DNA of 64,000 nucleotides from Spironucleus salmonicida (taxonomy: Eukaryota; Fornicata; Diplomonadida; Hexamitidae), in contig CM035321.1 in assembly GCA_000497125.2 (NCBI GenBank), positions 318,001 through 382,000 on the forward strand, given 5' to 3'. The position numbers and the translations under genes were made by a program. Below, piece after piece: positions 61,744 to 64,000 of this stretch. The notes below the pieces were generated by a model, which ran no database searches, had not been told where the DNA came from, and was given only the letters and a program-made list of their open reading frames with translations. Each line of letters opens with the position of its first letter. Position 1 is the stretch's first letter.

Positions 61744-62693
61744 TACTTAATGTAACTGATAATCTAATATTCTCTCCATTATCTTTATTACACGCACTTT
61801 CTCTACTATCTATACTTTCTGATGGGTCAGCAGCAGACGAGCTAAATAACGTATTTAACCTACAAGGATATGACCCAGCCGCGAATAAGAACTTTCATTT
61901 GGCAGCCAACATATTTATGAGGAACCTTAACCTGCTGAAGAGTAATGATGCGATGGCTGCGTTTAAGATTGATCCACAGCCACTTTTATCTGCAGAGTAA
62001 GTAAACAAATGGGTATCGGATAACACAGCAGGGATGATTCCGAAAATATTGGAGAAGATTGGAGACGAAGAAGTAATTCTGGTCTCTGCATTATATTTTA
62101 GCGGTAAATTCTAGAATGCCTTCGACCCAAGACAAACTGTTGCGGCTGATTTCTCATCATTCAACGGGAAAACGCCATGCCAGATGATGTATGCAAAGCG
62201 CCATATGGGATATGCGCGCACCAGTACAGCTCAGGTGGTGGAGCTAGAGTACGCCGATTCTGATATAGTTGCGAGGCTAATACTCCCGCTAGAGGATGGC
62301 TAGGCGGCGTTTGAGCATAGTCTATCCGAAGAAAATTTAGACGCAAAATTGCGTCCTATAGAGATAGCTCTTTAATTTCCAAAATTTGAAGTTGAATCTT
62401 CTTTAGTATTGAATGACATATTAAAGTATATAGGTGTTAGGTAAATATTTGAGAAAGTAGATTATGATAAAACTCTTGGGTCTGCTTTATAGGTCGATTA
62501 GGTTTTATAAAAATCTATTGTCAAAGTTGATGAAGAAGGAACCGTTGCTGCAAGTGCAACAGCAATTAGAATGGTAAGAATGGGAGCAAGATTACAGTAA
62601 CTAGAACGGGTTATCTGTAATAAACCTTTTTGGTTTATACTTGAGAGTAGTAATAAAATAGCTTTTGTAGTAGCAGTATCAAAATTTTAATGA
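61704..62693 (+). CDS. Serpin (serine protease inhibitor family), inhibitory-type hinge
   Basis: A 329-residue serpin without a signal peptide, so probably cytosolic. Landmarks: NLIFSPLSLLHALSLLS at the N-terminus, a shortened helix D-E region, VNKWVSDNTAGMIPKIL, VSALYFSGKFQNAF, and the reactive-loop hinge EEGTVAASAT at residues 277-286, which fits the inhibitory consensus (Glu at P17, Thr at P14, small residues P12-P9, Thr at P8). By spacing, P1 falls near R292/M293. The C-terminal NKPFWFILES matches the family's F-x-F-x-I strand. It is shorter than the usual 370-390 residues. The target protease is unknown. The middle of the gene is GC-richer than its ends. Confidence 0.92.
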
Positions 62694-62738
62694 ACATAAA
62701 ATAAATTATTATTATATAATATTTGATATTACTATTTA

Positions 62739-64000
62739 ATGACGAGTTTCTTTAGATAATTTTCAAATAGTTACTTAAGGGATCTTCCAGATACAACTTT
62801 GAAAGATATGAAAACGTTATAAGAAGGACATAATCATCTTTCTTATTAAATAATATAGAAGTAGTTGCTTTCAGAATAACCTGATTTATTAATTTTAGAA
62901 TCAGCTATTAACTCACCTTCAGCGTAAATCAGAAGATTAGCAGTTTAAGCAATACTGTGCTCAAGAAACTATCTATCAGAAGATTTTATCATCAATAAAT
63001 TTATTCCAGCTTTGTAATCAAAATAGGTAACGATACCTAATATACAGTAATATTATAATGATTTTATGTTAATTTAGTATTCGAAAGATAGCGCACATTT
63101 TTTGAATATTGAGGATCTATAATTTGGCCTTGCAATTTATTATTATAGTTTTTATTTATAACAAATTTAGTCAATTTCTCCAGCTTAATATTCAATTATT
63201 TGCTGTTTAGAATTAAAAAATTATTTAAAATAGTATAATATTACTAATTTAATTTAATCAATATAAGTTAGGCTTCCTGCATCAATTTTATATGTTTTAT
63301 TTGACTTAGTTAAAGAACAAAATTTAATGATATAGTAGAATGTTGTAAACAAGATTTTACAGCAAACAAGTTTAGATTGTAGGTCTTAGCTTTTAAATAT
63401 TTCTATATATATAGTAGAAGATAAATCTCAGTTAGTAATAGATCGGTAAACTGAGCTTGATTGTTTTATACCAAATATAAGTACTTTAAACAGTTTAAGC
63501 CAGTTTATAGTTGCTATAAAACGCAATAACTATATATTTATTAATAATAATATTGATATTTTTATTAATAACCAAAATTAGTTTCATTTTGGTACGATAA
63601 TAGAATTTATATCTTTATTATCGGATACCTCAAAATAGCAACTAAGTCTATTATAGCTACCATTTTCATTCTAGTACTTTCCTAATATTGATCCTTTGAT
63701 AAGTGAATACACTGATGAATTATTCCTTTAGATTCTATTATTAGCTAAGACACTTTCAATAACAGATGAATATTTCATTCATTTCTGCAACCGTGCACGT
63801 TAAATAGAAGGGCCAACCTAATTTATTGCAAGTATTTATTAAATTATTATTAATCTAGCTAATTCATAATTACGATTATTGTGCCATGAATTTGCAAATA
63901 TTTTTACATCGATTCTTGAATTTTGTTAAAAATTTCCAGCATATTCGTATATTTATACTGGTTTTTAAAAAGATATCCAATTATCTCCTATATACATCAA
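62739..64000 (+). CDS. Hypothetical helical-repeat protein, incomplete at the window edge
   Basis: The frame runs from ATG 62739 to the end of the window without TGA, 420 residues so far. It is AT-rich with many TAR glutamines. The sequence is helical; the segment LILESAINSPSAQIRRLAVQAILCSRNYLS resembles a HEAT/armadillo repeat, and similar spacing recurs less clearly. Importin, exportin or regulatory-scaffold proteins would be candidates, but none is recognised. Confidence 0.7.

Overview
The window is a gene-dense, AT-rich piece of a nuclear protist genome that reads sensibly only if TAA and TAG encode glutamine and TGA is the sole stop. Under that code about forty long open frames appear, nearly all without introns, and conserved families align through the reassigned codons (eIF6, IFT46, CK2-alpha, pantothenate kinase, dynein heavy chain). 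The code, the absence of visible introns, short A-rich leaders, flagellar genes and a CxxC-rich surface protein ending in a membrane anchor and a short basic tail point to a hexamitid diplomonad (Hexamita, Trepomonas or Spironucleus type). A ciliate or oxymonad is a less likely alternative. The organism is an inference; the code is read directly from the sequence.

Layout. 1-9.4 kb: a GYF-domain protein, pantothenate kinase (minus), three unrecognised genes and a cysteine-rich membrane protein, with two gene-poor AT-rich gaps of about 1 kb. 9.4-12.5 kb: two divergent CHY/RING ubiquitin-ligase paralogues around a small gene. 12.6-27.9 kb: one 5,090-residue axonemal dynein heavy chain. 27.9-34.5 kb: a pseudokinase, a large helical protein, a zf-HIT protein, a type I membrane glycoprotein and small genes. 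34.6-40.6 kb: a 2,179-bp inverted repeat flanking IFT46 and the 5' half of eIF6. 41-53.7 kb: a ciliary-type coiled-coil protein, a PHD-finger protein, an HD-domain nucleotidase, CK2-alpha, a STE20/MST kinase, a SHIPPO-like protein, a coiled-coil protein and eEF1B. 53.8-60.3 kb: an ABCA-type transporter truncated in its second ATPase domain, then a GC-rich island with a zinc-finger gene, dynein light chain LC8 and a coiled-coil gene. 60.4-64 kb: a SpoU-type tRNA methyltransferase, a serpin with an inhibitory-type hinge, and an incomplete helical-repeat gene.

Themes. Several genes serve the flagellum (dynein heavy chain, LC8, IFT46, the SHIPPO-like protein); others serve translation (eIF6, eEF1B, tRNA methylation) and signalling (three kinase-fold proteins, two CHY/RING ligases). 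Convergent neighbours repeatedly end within 0-15 bp of each other. GC content changes sharply inside genes, most strikingly half-way through the ABC transporter. The most unusual structure is the large inverted repeat: it duplicates three genes plus the 3' part of eIF6 and joins two different N-termini to one identical C-terminal half.
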